DNA of 64,000 nucleotides from Jonesiaceae bacterium BS-20 (GCA_039995105.1 CP146203.1:1178001-1242000), one strand, 5' to 3'. Positions 51,784-61,619 are shown, counted from the stretch's first letter. The notes: generated by a model from the sequence alone, not told the origin. A program made the numbers and translations.

Positions 51784-52755
51784 ATGACTACTTCTGCAAC
51801 GTTCCCAGCTCATGCCCCCGCCGTCACGGTAACCCGGGGTCAGGCAGTCGAATCGGTTCATTATGGTTCTCTGGTTGTGCTGGATGCCCACGGTAGCGCC
51901 GCTCGTACGCTCGGTGACCCCGAGGCAATGATGTTTGGCCGCTCGGCACTTAAGCCGTTGCAGGCTCTGGCGATGTTGCGCGCCGGTTTTGCTGGCAATC
52001 CGCACCAGGTCACCCTTGCTTGTGCGAGTCACTCGGGGGAGCAGATGCACCTCGACGTGGTCCGGTCGACGCTTGCCGATGCCGGACTTACGGAATCGGA
52101 TCTGCTGAATACCCCGGACCTTCCGTTCGGGCAAGAGGCGCGCAAAGTTGCTACGATAATGGGGGAGCAGCCGAGCGCGCTCTACCAGAACTGCTCAGGT
52201 AAACACGCGGCGATGCTGGCAACGTGCGTGGTCAACGGCTGGCCAACGGGAACTTACTTGGATCCGGCCCACCCCTTGCAACAGCTGATTCTGGAAACTG
52301 CCCGTGAGGTCACCGGGGAAGAGCCTGCAGGGTTGACCGTAGACGGATGCGGCGCACCGGTCTTTGGGTTCTCGTTGACCGGGCTCGCCCGCGTCTACGC
52401 CCACATTGCCAAAGTTGGTTCCCAAGCCCCAGCCTCTCCGGAGGGGCGCATCTACTTTGGCATCACTCAAAACCCCGAGTTACTTGGCGGCACTAACCGC
52501 GATGTCACCGATGAGATGATCGCGTTCACGGGTCTGATGACCAAGGACGGCGCCGAGGCGGTGCAGGCCGGCGCTTTTGCCGACGGCAGCGCATTCGCTC
52601 TCAAGATCGCTGATGGCAGTGACCGTGCCCGCAGCGTGCTGGGGCTCGATGCAATCAGGACGCTTGGCCGCAGTAGTTCCAAGTTGGAAAAGAAGCACAC
52701 GCTGCCAATTTTGGGGCACGGGAAACCAGTGGGAACCCTGCGCGTAATAGGTTGA
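51784..52755 (+). CDS. L-asparaginase II family (Rhizobium etli AnsA-type) asparaginase
   Basis: The 323-residue protein belongs to the asparaginase II family, structurally unrelated to E. coli asparaginases: SVHYGSLVVLDAHG, FGRSALKPLQALAML, CASHSGEQMH, NCSGKHAAMLATC with conserved Ser-Lys and Cys, and GCGAPVFGFSL. It hydrolyses asparagine to aspartate, the substrate of AspA encoded nearby. ATG 51784 has no ribosome binding site, but TGATAAT lies 6 nt upstream, so a leaderless transcript is likely. Confidence 0.92.
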   Translation: MTTSATFPAHAPAVTVTRGQAVESVHYGSLVVLDAHGSAARTLGDPEAMMFGRSALKPLQALAMLRAGFAGNPHQVTLACASHSGEQMHLDVVRSTLADAGLTESDLLNTPDLPFGQEARKVATIMGEQPSALYQNCSGKHAAMLATCVVNGWPTGTYLDPAHPLQQLILETAREVTGEEPAGLTVDGCGAPVFGFSLTGLARVYAHIAKVGSQAPASPEGRIYFGITQNPELLGGTNRDVTDEMIAFTGLMTKDGAEAVQAGAFADGSAFALKIADGSDRARSVLGLDAIRTLGRSSSKLEKKHTLPILGHGKPVGTLRVIG

Positions 52756-52928
52756 GATGGCGCGCTAGATCTTGCTCCAGCGGATAACGCGACCGGAATT
52801 AGGTTTGCAAAATGCGCGAACCCAAAACTTGAGAAAACCTCAGTACGCTTGAAATTCCGCCAGATTCTGCGGCTTAGGGCAGACTATCCTTGCTTGCGGG
52901 CCGCCTGAATAAGGTGAATAGTCAAACT

Positions 52929-54848
52929 ATGGTCAAGATTTGGGAACTTCTGAAACGCTATCCGCTGGTTGCGGCAACACTGGTGGTCGGGCTTGCCGGC
53001 GGCATCATGGCTCTCGTTGGAGCCGGAGATTCCGTCATCATTGTGTTCTCCGCATACGCAATAATTATTGCTGTCCTCCAGGCCAAGGAAATGGTCCAAG
53101 ACATGATACGGGGCAAGTTTGGCCTCGACATCCTTGCGGTCGTAGCAATCTTTGCCACGGTCATGGTCAAGGAGTACATTGCGGCCCTCGTGATTGTATT
53201 GATGGTAACCGGTGGCGAGGCGCTTGAAGACTACGCCGCTGCCCGGGCACAACGCGACCTGACTCAACTTCTTGACAAGACACCCCAGATTGCACACCGA
53301 GTTGCCAAGGGCAACATTTCCGCAATCGCCGTTGAAGAGGTCCGGATCAAAGACCAACTGCTCGTGCGCCCCGGTGAGATTGTTCCAGTCGATGGTGTGC
53401 TCGAGGAAGATTCCGCGGCCGTCGATGAAGCCACACTGACGGGGGAGAGCCTTCCCGTTGAGAAAGTCCGCGGGGACAAACTGTTGTCCGGGTCAGTTAA
53501 CGGCCAGACTGCTTTTCACATGCGGGCAACCGAAACCTCAGATAAGAGCCAGTTCCAGCAGATTGCAAAGCTCGTTTCGCAGGCGCATGAGGAAAAGGCA
53601 CCCACCGTTCGACTAGCCGACCGCTACGCCGTGCCATTTACGTTGTTTTCCCTTGGCCTGGCCGGAGCTGCCTGGGCCATCACGGGGGACTCGACCAGGT
53701 TTGCCGAGGTCTTGGTGTTGGCCACTCCGTGCCCGCTGCTGATCGCCGCCCCGGTCGCGTTCATCGGTGGGATGAGCCGCAGTGCCAAGAATGGCATCAT
53801 CGTTAAGAGCGGAACCGTGCTCGAACAACTTGGCAAGGCCAAGTCCGTGGTCTTTGACAAGACGGGTACCTTGACCGTTGGGATGCCCACGATTGTTTCG
53901 GTCACATCAGCCAATGGGCACACAGCTGATCAACTTTTGCAGCTGGCTGCCTCGGCGGAGCAGTACTCGTCACATGTTCTTGCCTCCTCGGTCATGCAAG
54001 AGGCCCGCGCGCGCGGATTGGAGTTATCTGCGGCCAAGCACGCTAAGGAGATTGCCACGTTTGGTGTGCAGGCGCGCATTGGGGATGCAACGGTACGGGT
54101 TGGTAAGCACAGTTTCATCTCCGAGGTTGATCCCACACTCGAACAGGTGGATCTTGAGCCGGGTCAACTAGCAATCTATATCTCCATCAATGACCGGTAT
54201 GCAGGTGCAATTGTGGCAGCCGATCAAGTACGGTCAAACGCCGGCGCTACCCTATCTGCGTTGGGCAAATTGGGCATTCATGAGACGGTCATGCTGACCG
54301 GGGACGCCCAGCAGACGGCCCAGCACGTTGCCCAGGATCTTGGCATCACCCGGGTCCACGCAGAGTGCCTGCCCGGGGACAAAGTTGATGCCATTAAGTC
54401 CATGGAAAACCGGCCGGTCATCATGGTGGGCGACGGAGTGAACGATGCCCCGGCTCTTGCCGTTGCTGACGTTGGAATTGCGATGGGCGCGCGCGGCGCA
54501 ACGATTGCGAGCGAATCGGCCGATGCCGTCATTCTGGTTGACGATATTTCTAAGGTTGCCAGCGCGGTTGAGTACGGAAAAGACACCTTGCGTATTGCGT
54601 TGCAGAGTATCTGGGTGGGCATCATCCTTTCCATCATCTTGATGGTGATTGCAGCCTTCGGTTTCATCCCGGCAACCGCCGGGGCAGCAACCCAAGAGTT
54701 GGTTGACCTTGTTGCAATCCTCGCCGCACTGCGCGCCATTGGGCCGCGAATCAAGAAACCCAAAGGGGGTTTCGGTGAGCCTATGAACAAGGAACGCGCG
54801 GACGTTGTGGATAATCAATCCAAAGGCACCAACCGTCTCAGCGTCTAA
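52929..54848 (+). CDS. P1B-type heavy-metal translocating ATPase with TPC motif
   Basis: This 639-residue P-type ATPase has the metal site TPCPLL with Cys268, the phosphorylated Asp310 in DKTGTLT, TGES in ATLTGESLPV, a GDGVNDAPAL hinge and the HP-type locus replaced by SSHVLASSV. The TPC motif differs from CPC (copper/zinc) and SPC (cobalt) types. There is no N-terminal Cys-rich metal-binding domain and few helices before the actuator domain. ATG 52929 follows AAGGTGA at a slightly long distance; GTG 52914 is possible. Export of a transition metal is likely, identity open. Confidence 0.88.
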   Translation: MVKIWELLKRYPLVAATLVVGLAGGIMALVGAGDSVIIVFSAYAIIIAVLQAKEMVQDMIRGKFGLDILAVVAIFATVMVKEYIAALVIVLMVTGGEALEDYAAARAQRDLTQLLDKTPQIAHRVAKGNISAIAVEEVRIKDQLLVRPGEIVPVDGVLEEDSAAVDEATLTGESLPVEKVRGDKLLSGSVNGQTAFHMRATETSDKSQFQQIAKLVSQAHEEKAPTVRLADRYAVPFTLFSLGLAGAAWAITGDSTRFAEVLVLATPCPLLIAAPVAFIGGMSRSAKNGIIVKSGTVLEQLGKAKSVVFDKTGTLTVGMPTIVSVTSANGHTADQLLQLAASAEQYSSHVLASSVMQEARARGLELSAAKHAKEIATFGVQARIGDATVRVGKHSFISEVDPTLEQVDLEPGQLAIYISINDRYAGAIVAADQVRSNAGATLSALGKLGIHETVMLTGDAQQTAQHVAQDLGITRVHAECLPGDKVDAIKSMENRPVIMVGDGVNDAPALAVADVGIAMGARGATIASESADAVILVDDISKVASAVEYGKDTLRIALQSIWVGIILSIILMVIAAFGFIPATAGAATQELVDLVAILAALRAIGPRIKKPKGGFGEPMNKERADVVDNQSKGTNRLSV

Positions 54849-54879
54849 CGTAGGCGTCCAAACGAAGTGAGTAAATCTC

Positions 54880-57104
54880 ATGGCCAAATTACCCGTCACA
54901 ACTTCCGTGGCGCCCGGCCATGAGATTTCCTTTTGGGCACTATCCGCTGCCCAAGCCCTCGCGGCAAACGATTCGAACGCGGACGGCCTGAGTACTTCGC
55001 AGGTCGAATCGCGGTTAGCGCAGTCTGGACGTAACGAGCTGCCTACGGTTGCACGGGATCCACTGTGGAAGCGGATTGCCCGGCAGTTCGACAACATCTT
55101 GATCTATATCCTGTTAATCTCCGCCGGCCTCAAAGCCATCTTGGGAGATTGGATCGATGTTGTTGTGATCGTTGCGGTCACCATCATCAATGCGGCAATT
55201 GGGTTCATTCAGGAAGGTAAAGCCGAAGGCTCGCTTGACGCTATCCGAACCATGCTGGCTCCGCATGCGACGGCCAAACGAGATGGGCACTGGGTAACTC
55301 TGCCCGCCACCGAGCTGGTTCCAGGTGATGTTGTTCGCGTGAAATCGGGGGACCTGATCCCCGCAGACTTGCGGCTCATCAATTCGGTGAACCGGAGATC
55401 TTCCATGACTTTACACCGGCTGAATTATTGTCAGCCACCATCGGATTAGCCGTCGCCGCAGTTCCAGAGGGGCTGGCCGCACTGGTGACGGTCACCCTGG
55501 CGCTTGGCGTGCAGCAGATGGCTAAGCGTCGGGCGATTAGCCGCCGGCTCCCGGCGGTAGAAACCCTGGGCTCGGTCACCAAGATCTGCTCAGACAAGAC
55601 CGGAACGCTCACCCAAAACGAAATGACCGTGCGCACGGTTCGCACCTACCAGCAGTCCTACGAAGTAACCGGGGTTGGCTACGCGCCGATCGGAGAAGTA
55701 CGAGGGAGCACCGGTGAGCACTTTGCCAGTGATTCGTCCCAGTCCCACCAAAACCTCAAAGCCCTAACCGCCGTAGTTTCCTTGTGTAATGACTCAACCA
55801 TTAGCGAACAGGGCCAGCTTGTGGGGGAGCCAACCGAGGGAGCGCTGCAAACCTTTGCGCTCAAGACCAAACTTCACCTTGGCTCGTGGAGCCGCCTTGA
55901 TCTGATTCCATTCGAGTCAGTTAACAAGTTCATGGTCACCTTGGACGAGGGACCCCAAACTTTAGAGCTTCCCCCAACCTCAGCGATTACCAAGTTGGAA
56001 CTCTGCGGGCTCGTAGGCATTGTTGACCCACCCCGCCCGGAGGCAGTAGCCGCAATCGCCAAATGCAAAAGCGCCGGGATCAAGGTCAAGATGATCACCG
56101 GCGACCACGCTGGAACAGCCCTGGCAATTAGCCGTGAGTTAGGCATCGTCAAAGCCTTAGACGCTAGGGTCCTGACCGGACCAGAACTTGAAGCGATGAC
56201 CACCGAGCAGCTCAAAGCAGTGGTCCAAGACGTGCACGTTTTTGCGCGCACTAGTCCCGAGCACAAGATTCGCATTGTCTCCGCGCTGCAATCCCACGGG
56301 GAGGTTGTGGCTATGACCGGCGACGGAGTCAACAATGCTCCCGCCCTGACCCAGGCTGATGTTGGGGTCGCCATGGGCATCAAGGGGACCGATGCCACCA
56401 AGGAAGCCGCAGACGTGGTGCTTGCCGATGACAACTTCGCCACGATTGAACGTGCGGTCGAGGAAGGCCGGCGCACCTACGATAATATTCGCAAGTCCGT
56501 CCTGTTCCTGCTCCCAACAAACGGCGCCCAGTCACTCGTGATCCTGGTGGCCATCACGTTTGGGCTCACCCTGCCGCTCCAACCCGTTCAAGTGTTGTGG
56601 ATCAACATGATCAGCGCGGTGACCCTTTCGCTCGCGCTTGCCTATGAGCCGGCTGAGCACAGCATCATGGCGCGCCCACCGCGGGATGTGAACGCACGGC
56701 TGGTGGACCGCCCCGCAATCGCACAGATTCTATTCATCTCCATCCTCATTGGGGTAGCAACGCTCATCATCTTCATTGCGGAGTTCAACAACGGGGCAAC
56801 GCTGGCTCAGGCGCAAACCGCTGCAGTAACGATGTTGGCCCTGGCCCAATTGGCGTATCTGTTTAGTTGCCGGTTCCTGACCGAGTCCAGCCTGACCTTG
56901 GACGTGTTGAAAGGGAACCGCATCATTTGGGTTTCCGCTGTCAGCTTGATCGCGCTGCAGATCAGCTACGTGTATCTACCGTTCATGAACACGTGGTTTG
57001 GCTCCGCACCTATCAGCGCCCGCCAATGGCTGGTCATGATCGGGGGAGCGATCGTGATCTTCCTGATCGCCGAGGCGAACAAATGGGTGGGGCGGCGCAG
57101 GTAA
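54880..57104 (+). pseudogene. Cation-transporting P-type (P2-like) ATPase broken by internal deletion and frame change
   Basis: Two frames make one damaged gene. 54880-55449 encodes the N-terminus (cation ATPase N domain, first helices, GDLIPADLRLI of the actuator). From about 55380-55404 the homology switches frame: HDFTPAELLSATIGLAVAAVPEG leads into the second frame, which runs to 57104 with DKTGTLT, GDGVNNAPALT and the C-terminal helices. The TGES actuator motif and the third helix region, roughly 100-150 residues by family comparison, are missing at the junction. Without TGES the enzyme cannot cycle. Alternatives are an assembly error at the junction or a very recent deletion, since both halves are otherwise clean. 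Confidence 0.88.
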
Positions 57105-57172
57105 TTTCCAGCAGGATCGTTCTGGGCGAACTTTGCCCTTTGTAAACACTGCCCGCACACCCGTTGTCGAAT

Positions 57173-57199
57173 GTAAACAGCAGCCTGGACGCTGTTTAC
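57173..57199 (+). promoter_or_regulatory. 9-bp inverted repeat upstream of the small HTH gene
   Basis: GTAAACAGC, 9-nt spacer, GCTGTTTAC form a perfect inverted repeat that ends 3 nt before the -35 box. The core TGTAAACA also occurs at 57141-57148. A repressor or activator site for the following gene is the simplest reading; a terminator for the broken ATPase gene is less likely as no T-run follows. Confidence 0.6.
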
Positions 57200-57201
57200 G
57201 C

Positions 57202-57231
57202 TTGACAACACCGCAGGTGGGTGGCTTAATT
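57202..57231 (+). promoter_or_regulatory. Sigma70-type promoter of the small HTH gene
   Basis: TTGACA at 57202-57207 and TTAATT at 57226-57231 are 18 bp apart. The start codon at 57237 is only 6 nt after the -10 box, although GGAG sits 3 nt before ATG, so the transcript would be leaderless or nearly so. Confidence 0.6.
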
Positions 57232-57236
57232 GGAGC

Positions 57237-57758
57237 ATGCAGCAGCTATTTGAGTACACGTTCGAGATCCAGGAATTCGAGGGGTTGTCACCTGTCAACA
57301 CCACGTTGTCGAGTGGAAACGGCGCGGGAGACGACTTAGAAGTTCCAGTGGAGTTGGGGGCTGTCTTTGCTGAGATTTCCCAAGTACACGTGGTGACCGT
57401 AGCTGTGCGTGCGCCCGATGCCGTAGCTGGGGCCCAGCGGGCCAATCGGTTATTGCGCTCGGCAGGAATTACTGCGGTGCGGCTGATGGCTGATTTGGTG
57501 TCACTCAATGAAGTCGGGTTGCGACTCGAGGTCACGCGGCAGACCGCCTCAAATTGGGCGCGCGGCGATAGACACAAGGGAAAGTTTCCGCCACCGTACG
57601 TCCCGGGCGATTCTCGTCTTTGGTACTGGCCCGAGGTGGTGCAGTTTTGTGTTGCGCACGAAATTCAGACCGAGCACCTGAAGCCGGTGTCTTATCCCAG
57701 CCGTCAGGAACTAGCGGTCATCAACGGAGCGCTCGTGCAAACCCAGCAGTGGGTATAA
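57237..57758 (+). CDS. Hypothetical protein with MerR/AlpA-like HTH
   Basis: The 173-residue protein has an N-terminal half that I do not recognise (beta-rich, residues 1-75, including an acidic loop) and a C-terminal helix-turn-helix in the AlpA/excisionase style: VSLNEVGLRLEVTRQTASNWARGDRH, then FPPPYVPGDSRLWYWPEVVQFC, where a Trp-Tyr-Trp wing follows. Such domains bind DNA in small regulators. The upstream palindrome and strong -35 box suggest autoregulation. No partner gene is adjacent; the next gene converges from the other strand. Confidence 0.72.
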   Translation: MQQLFEYTFEIQEFEGLSPVNTTLSSGNGAGDDLEVPVELGAVFAEISQVHVVTVAVRAPDAVAGAQRANRLLRSAGITAVRLMADLVSLNEVGLRLEVTRQTASNWARGDRHKGKFPPPYVPGDSRLWYWPEVVQFCVAHEIQTEHLKPVSYPSRQELAVINGALVQTQQWV

Positions 57759-57780
57759 GTTGCTTAGCTTTGCTAGGCAT

Positions 57781-58680
57781 TTAGCCCAATGATGCTGCCT
57801 CAAAGGTGTTGCACTGGTTGAAGTCGCCCGTGGTGTACCCGGTGGTAAACCACTGCTGGCGCTGGGCTGCCGTGCCGTGGGTAAAGGAGTGTGGGCTGAC
57901 CTTGCCGGTCATAGCCTCTTGAATGCGGTCGTCGCCGACCGCTGCTGCCGCATCAAGGGCATCGGCAAGCTGCGCCTTTGTGATGGGCTCAAGGTCAGGC
58001 CTGCCGGTGGCCGGGTTTGGGTCGGTGGCGGCGCTGCCTGCCCACATTCCGGCGAGGCAATCGGCCATGAGTTCGATTTTGACCGAGTCCGAGTTTGCTC
58101 CCGAGTCCTGACGCTTGGCGGCGCCGAGGATCCCGGTCTGGTTCTCGATGTGGTGGCCGACCTCGTGGGCAATGATGTACATCTGCGCGAGTGAACCACC
58201 GCTTGCACCAAAGTCTTGGCGCAAAGTTTCATAGAAGGAAACGTCAATGTAGACGGTCTCGTCCGCTGGGCAATAGAACGGTCCGGTTGCAGAAGTGGCG
58301 CCGCCACATGCGGTGCTGACCGAGTCGGTAAAAGATACCGCCGGTGGGATCTCATACTTAACCCCTGTTTGGGCAGGCAGCGCGGTTGCCCAGTACCCAT
58401 CCAGCGACTCGAGGGTCCAGCCGTAGCGGCACTCATCGTTGGTGTTTGCTAGGTCCGCGGTTTCGCAGCCCTGCAGGTCGGTCTCTTCATAGGAACCGGT
58501 TTGGCTAGAGCCGCCGTTGAGCAGCCCGGCAAAGGGAGTGAGGTCCACATTGAATACCTGGCTCAAAATGATGATCGCAAGAACCCCAATGCCACCGCCC
58601 GCGGCTGCTTTGCCTCCGCGCGAAGGGCCACGTTTTTGTACGCGACGAGAGTTAAAGTTGCCACCATCTTGAAAGGTCAT
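57781..58680 (-). CDS. Neutral zinc metallopeptidase (YpfJ family)
   Basis: This 299-residue protein begins with an Arg/Gly-rich cytoplasmic stretch (MTFQDGGNFNSRRVQKRG), one membrane segment (GIGVLAIIILSQVF), then an external domain with the HExxH-like site HEVGHHIENQTG (about residue 170) and Cys pairs in LQGCETAD/NDECRYG and STACGG/FYCPAD, probably disulfides. It fits the YpfJ/neutral zinc metallopeptidase family, whose substrates are unknown. Monocistronic and convergent with the HTH gene. Confidence 0.9.
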   Translation of the reverse strand: MTFQDGGNFNSRRVQKRGPSRGGKAAAGGGIGVLAIIILSQVFNVDLTPFAGLLNGGSSQTGSYEETDLQGCETADLANTNDECRYGWTLESLDGYWATALPAQTGVKYEIPPAVSFTDSVSTACGGATSATGPFYCPADETVYIDVSFYETLRQDFGASGGSLAQMYIIAHEVGHHIENQTGILGAAKRQDSGANSDSVKIELMADCLAGMWAGSAATDPNPATGRPDLEPITKAQLADALDAAAAVGDDRIQEAMTGKVSPHSFTHGTAAQRQQWFTTGYTTGDFNQCNTFEAASLG

Positions 58681-58940
58681 GGCAATAGCGTAACTGCTAG
58701 ATTTTGGTTTTTGGGGACGATTTGTCCAACCTCGTAGATCCGGGTGCGCTGCGTTGGCGCTAGGGACCCCACGGGAACTGTGATTGATCCGTCACTGAGA
58801 CGTTGTGCATTTTGCTTAATTAGGGTGGACGGTCTAAGAACGCAGATGACACAGTGGTGCACGGGTATGATGAACTTCGTTTGTCTTTGCCAATGGGGAA
58901 CCCCTGTTGGTCTTGTGTGATTAGTACTAAGGAATGCCTT

Positions 58941-60539
58941 GTGATCAGTGTTAACAACGTGGAATTGCGGATTGGTGCGCGCACCCTGCTTTCATCTGCA
59001 AGTTTCCGGATTAACTCCGGAGACCGCGTAGGGCTGGTGGGCCGTAACGGTGCCGGCAAAACCACGCTCACTAAGGCGTTGGCGGGGGAGACCCAGCCTA
59101 CGAGTGGCTCCATCACACAGTCGGGCATTATTGGCTACCTACCACAAGACCCACGCGCCGGTGACCCGGACATGACCGCGCTCGACCACATCTTGTCAAT
59201 CCGTAACCTGAACAAGATCATGGCCCAGATGCGCAAGGCCGAAGCTGACATGGCGTCAAGCGATGAAAAAGTCATGGTCAAGGCCATGAACCGGTACCCC
59301 AAGCTTGAAGAGAAGTTCACCAACGCCGGTGGCTACGCTGCAGAGGCAGAGGCGGAACGGATTGCGTCCAACCTTGGGTTGGACACCGAGGGCCTGCTAC
59401 ACAAGCTCGGTGAGCTCTCGGGTGGGCAACGCCGCCGTGTGGAACTGGCCCGTATTTTGTTCTCAGGTGGGGAGACGCTCCTGCTGGACGAGCCCACTAA
59501 CCACCTGGACGCAGACTCGATCATTTGGTTGCGTGAATACTTGCGCACCTATGAGGGCGGTTTGATCGTCATCTCGCACGACAACGACTTCATGCGCGCG
59601 ATTGTGAATAAGGTGTACCACCTGGATGCCAACCGCTCCGAGATTGACCAGTACAACATGGGCTGGGATGCCTACCTCAAGCAGCGCGAAACCGATGAAC
59701 GCCGCCGTCGTCGCGACCGTGCGGTGGCTGAAAAGAGCGCATCCGTGCTCCTAGCGCAGGCCGAACGTATGCGCGCTAAGGCATCGAAAGCTGTTGCCGC
59801 TCAGAACATGATCAAGCGTGCCGAGCGCATGCTCGATGGCCTCGAGTCTGTGCGTGCCCAAGACAAGGTTGCCAAGCTCCGCTTCCCAACTCCGTCGCCG
59901 TGCGGCCGCACCCCACTCATGGCCGAGGGACTGTCCAAGTCCTATGGCTCCCAAGAAGTGTTCACCGGGGTGGACCTCGCGATTGACCGCGGCTCGCGGG
60001 TAGTGATTCTGGGCTTCAACGGTGCTGGAAAGACCACGCTGCTGCGTCTGCTGGCGGGGGTTGAAGCAGCCGACTCGGGCAAGGTGCTGCCTGGCCACGG
60101 AATGAAGATGGGCTACTATGCCCAGGAACACGACACATTGGACCTAGAGCTCACGGTCTTGGAGAACTTGCGCCACGCGGCACCCGATATGCCGGACACG
60201 CAAGTACGATCGGTCCTGGGATCGTTCTTGTTCTCCGGCGACGATGCCCAGAAGAAGGCCAAGGTGCTGTCCGGTGGTGAGAAGACCCGTTTGGCTCTGG
60301 CCACCCTCGTGGTGTCCTCAGCCAATGTCCTGCTGCTCGACGAGCCAACGAACAACCTTGACCCGGCCTCGCGTGCGGAGATTCTCGATGCCCTTTCCAC
60401 GTATGAGGGTGCAGTTATTTTGGTCACCCACGACGAAGGCGCCGTTGAGGCACTGAACCCGGACCGGGTGCTGCTGCTGCCAGACGGCGATGAGGACCTG
60501 TGGAACGAGTCCTACCGTGACCTTGTTTCCCTTGCTTAA
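58941..60539 (+). CDS. ABC-F family ATPase
   Basis: The 532-residue protein has two ABC domains without membrane parts: GRNGAGKTT with LSGGQRRRVELARILF, and GFNGAGKTT with LSGGEKTRLALATLV, joined by a charged helical linker (residues about 240-310: the P-site tRNA interaction motif region, ETDERRRRRDRAVAEKS). ABC-F proteins act on ribosomes in translation control or antibiotic protection. GTG 58941 has AAGGAATG upstream and gives the standard start; a longer frame to 58854 lacks one. Confidence 0.92.
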   Translation: MISVNNVELRIGARTLLSSASFRINSGDRVGLVGRNGAGKTTLTKALAGETQPTSGSITQSGIIGYLPQDPRAGDPDMTALDHILSIRNLNKIMAQMRKAEADMASSDEKVMVKAMNRYPKLEEKFTNAGGYAAEAEAERIASNLGLDTEGLLHKLGELSGGQRRRVELARILFSGGETLLLDEPTNHLDADSIIWLREYLRTYEGGLIVISHDNDFMRAIVNKVYHLDANRSEIDQYNMGWDAYLKQRETDERRRRRDRAVAEKSASVLLAQAERMRAKASKAVAAQNMIKRAERMLDGLESVRAQDKVAKLRFPTPSPCGRTPLMAEGLSKSYGSQEVFTGVDLAIDRGSRVVILGFNGAGKTTLLRLLAGVEAADSGKVLPGHGMKMGYYAQEHDTLDLELTVLENLRHAAPDMPDTQVRSVLGSFLFSGDDAQKKAKVLSGGEKTRLALATLVVSSANVLLLDEPTNNLDPASRAEILDALSTYEGAVILVTHDEGAVEALNPDRVLLLPDGDEDLWNESYRDLVSLA

Positions 60540-60552
60540 CGTTCTACGCAGG

Positions 60553-60613
60553 AACTTTCCAGAAGTTTCGCCCACAAAACGTCGGTTTTTGTGGGCGAAA
60601 CCTCTGGAAAGTT
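60553..60613. terminator. Bidirectional terminator between the ABC-F gene and the SURF1 gene
   Basis: AACTTTCCAGA...TCTGGAAAGTT with the inner AGTTTCGCCCACAAAA/TTTTTGTGGGCGAAAC arms form a long interrupted hairpin with a CGTCGG loop. It lies between the two convergent genes. Confidence 0.85.
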
Positions 60614-60620
60614 TGAAAGG

Positions 60621-61619
60621 TCACTCGAAGAGCGAGTCTTCGTAATCCTCTTCTAGCCGAGCCCGAGCCTTGCGCCCCTGTTTGGTGGGCCGCGCTGAGG
60701 CGGTAACCTCGGGCGCTAGGTCGGTGCCTTGTCCGGACTCGGCCAACTCGTTGAGGGCTAAGAACGGGTTGACGTTCAAACCCTCGCGCGCCGCCCGTTT
60801 GAGGGTGCGTTCCCTGAAATACAGGACAAAGAACCCGCCTAGGGCGCCAACAGCAAAGACCCACCACTGGAAGGCATAGGACAGGTGAGACCGCGGATCA
60901 ATGTCAGGTTTAGGTAGCGCGGAGATGCCCGCGGTAGGTGCTGGATCCTCCGAGGCTAAGGAACCGTAAGCCTGGTAGGTGCGCCCCTGCGCCCAAAGTG
61001 GATCGAGATTGCCGTACTCGGCGCCCGCGGCTAATGACTGGTCTATGTTGATTGCCTGAACCTGGCCTACCGGGGCGTCACGCTCGGTCTTGGGCTCGTC
61101 TTGGCGTAAGTGAACCGTCAGTGTCACCTCACCCGAGGGAGGTGCAGGGAGATCGGGCCGGTTGGCATTGTTGCGGTAGGGGACCCAGCCGCGGTTCACC
61201 AACATGACTTTGCCATCGGTGGTCTCGAACGGCACCAGGACGTGCACGCTGGGCGTGGACTTAATGGGCCGGTTGCGCAAGAGGGCGGTGCCATCTTGCA
61301 GATAGTGACCCGTCACGGTCACTGGAGTCCAAACTTGTTCCGGTTTAAGGGCGGTATCCGTCGTAGGCAGCACCTCGGCTAGGGGGACCGGAGCGCTGTT
61401 GTAATTATTGTTGATCGAGGTAATGACCGCGTCACGGTTCTCATGTCGATTCCACTGCCACTGCCCCAATGCGATACAGGCAATGATCAAAACCATGACC
61501 CCTAAAGCGATCCCTACCCACCGCAAAGTATTTCTTGGAGGAGTCGCTGCCGGGACGCCGGGGGTGGCGCTTTTGGTGCTGGTAACCGTTGGATCTGAGG
61601 ATATTTCTGGAGCATTCAC
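60621..61619 (-). CDS. SURF1-family cytochrome oxidase assembly protein
   Basis: The 332-residue protein has two membrane helices: GIALGVMVLIIACIALGQWQWNRH near residue 35-58 with the SURF1 start QWQWxR, and FQWWVFAVGALGGFFVLYF near residue 250. The large external loop holds VPFETTDGKVMLVNRGWVPY, the family's central motif. It helps insert heme A into cytochrome aa3 oxidase, consistent with ctaA at 30 kb. Its start overlaps the next upstream gene stop by 4 nt. Confidence 0.9.
   Translation of the reverse strand: MNAPEISSDPTVTSTKSATPGVPAATPPRNTLRWVGIALGVMVLIIACIALGQWQWNRHENRDAVITSINNNYNSAPVPLAEVLPTTDTALKPEQVWTPVTVTGHYLQDGTALLRNRPIKSTPSVHVLVPFETTDGKVMLVNRGWVPYRNNANRPDLPAPPSGEVTLTVHLRQDEPKTERDAPVGQVQAINIDQSLAAGAEYGNLDPLWAQGRTYQAYGSLASEDPAPTAGISALPKPDIDPRSHLSYAFQWWVFAVGALGGFFVLYFRERTLKRAAREGLNVNPFLALNELAESGQGTDLAPEVTASARPTKQGRKARARLEEDYEDSLFE

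Noticed and set aside
58677-58862. 61-codon ORF upstream of the metallopeptidase on the minus strand
   Set aside because: Short, without a ribosome binding site or family features, and it overlaps the promoter areas of two divergent genes.
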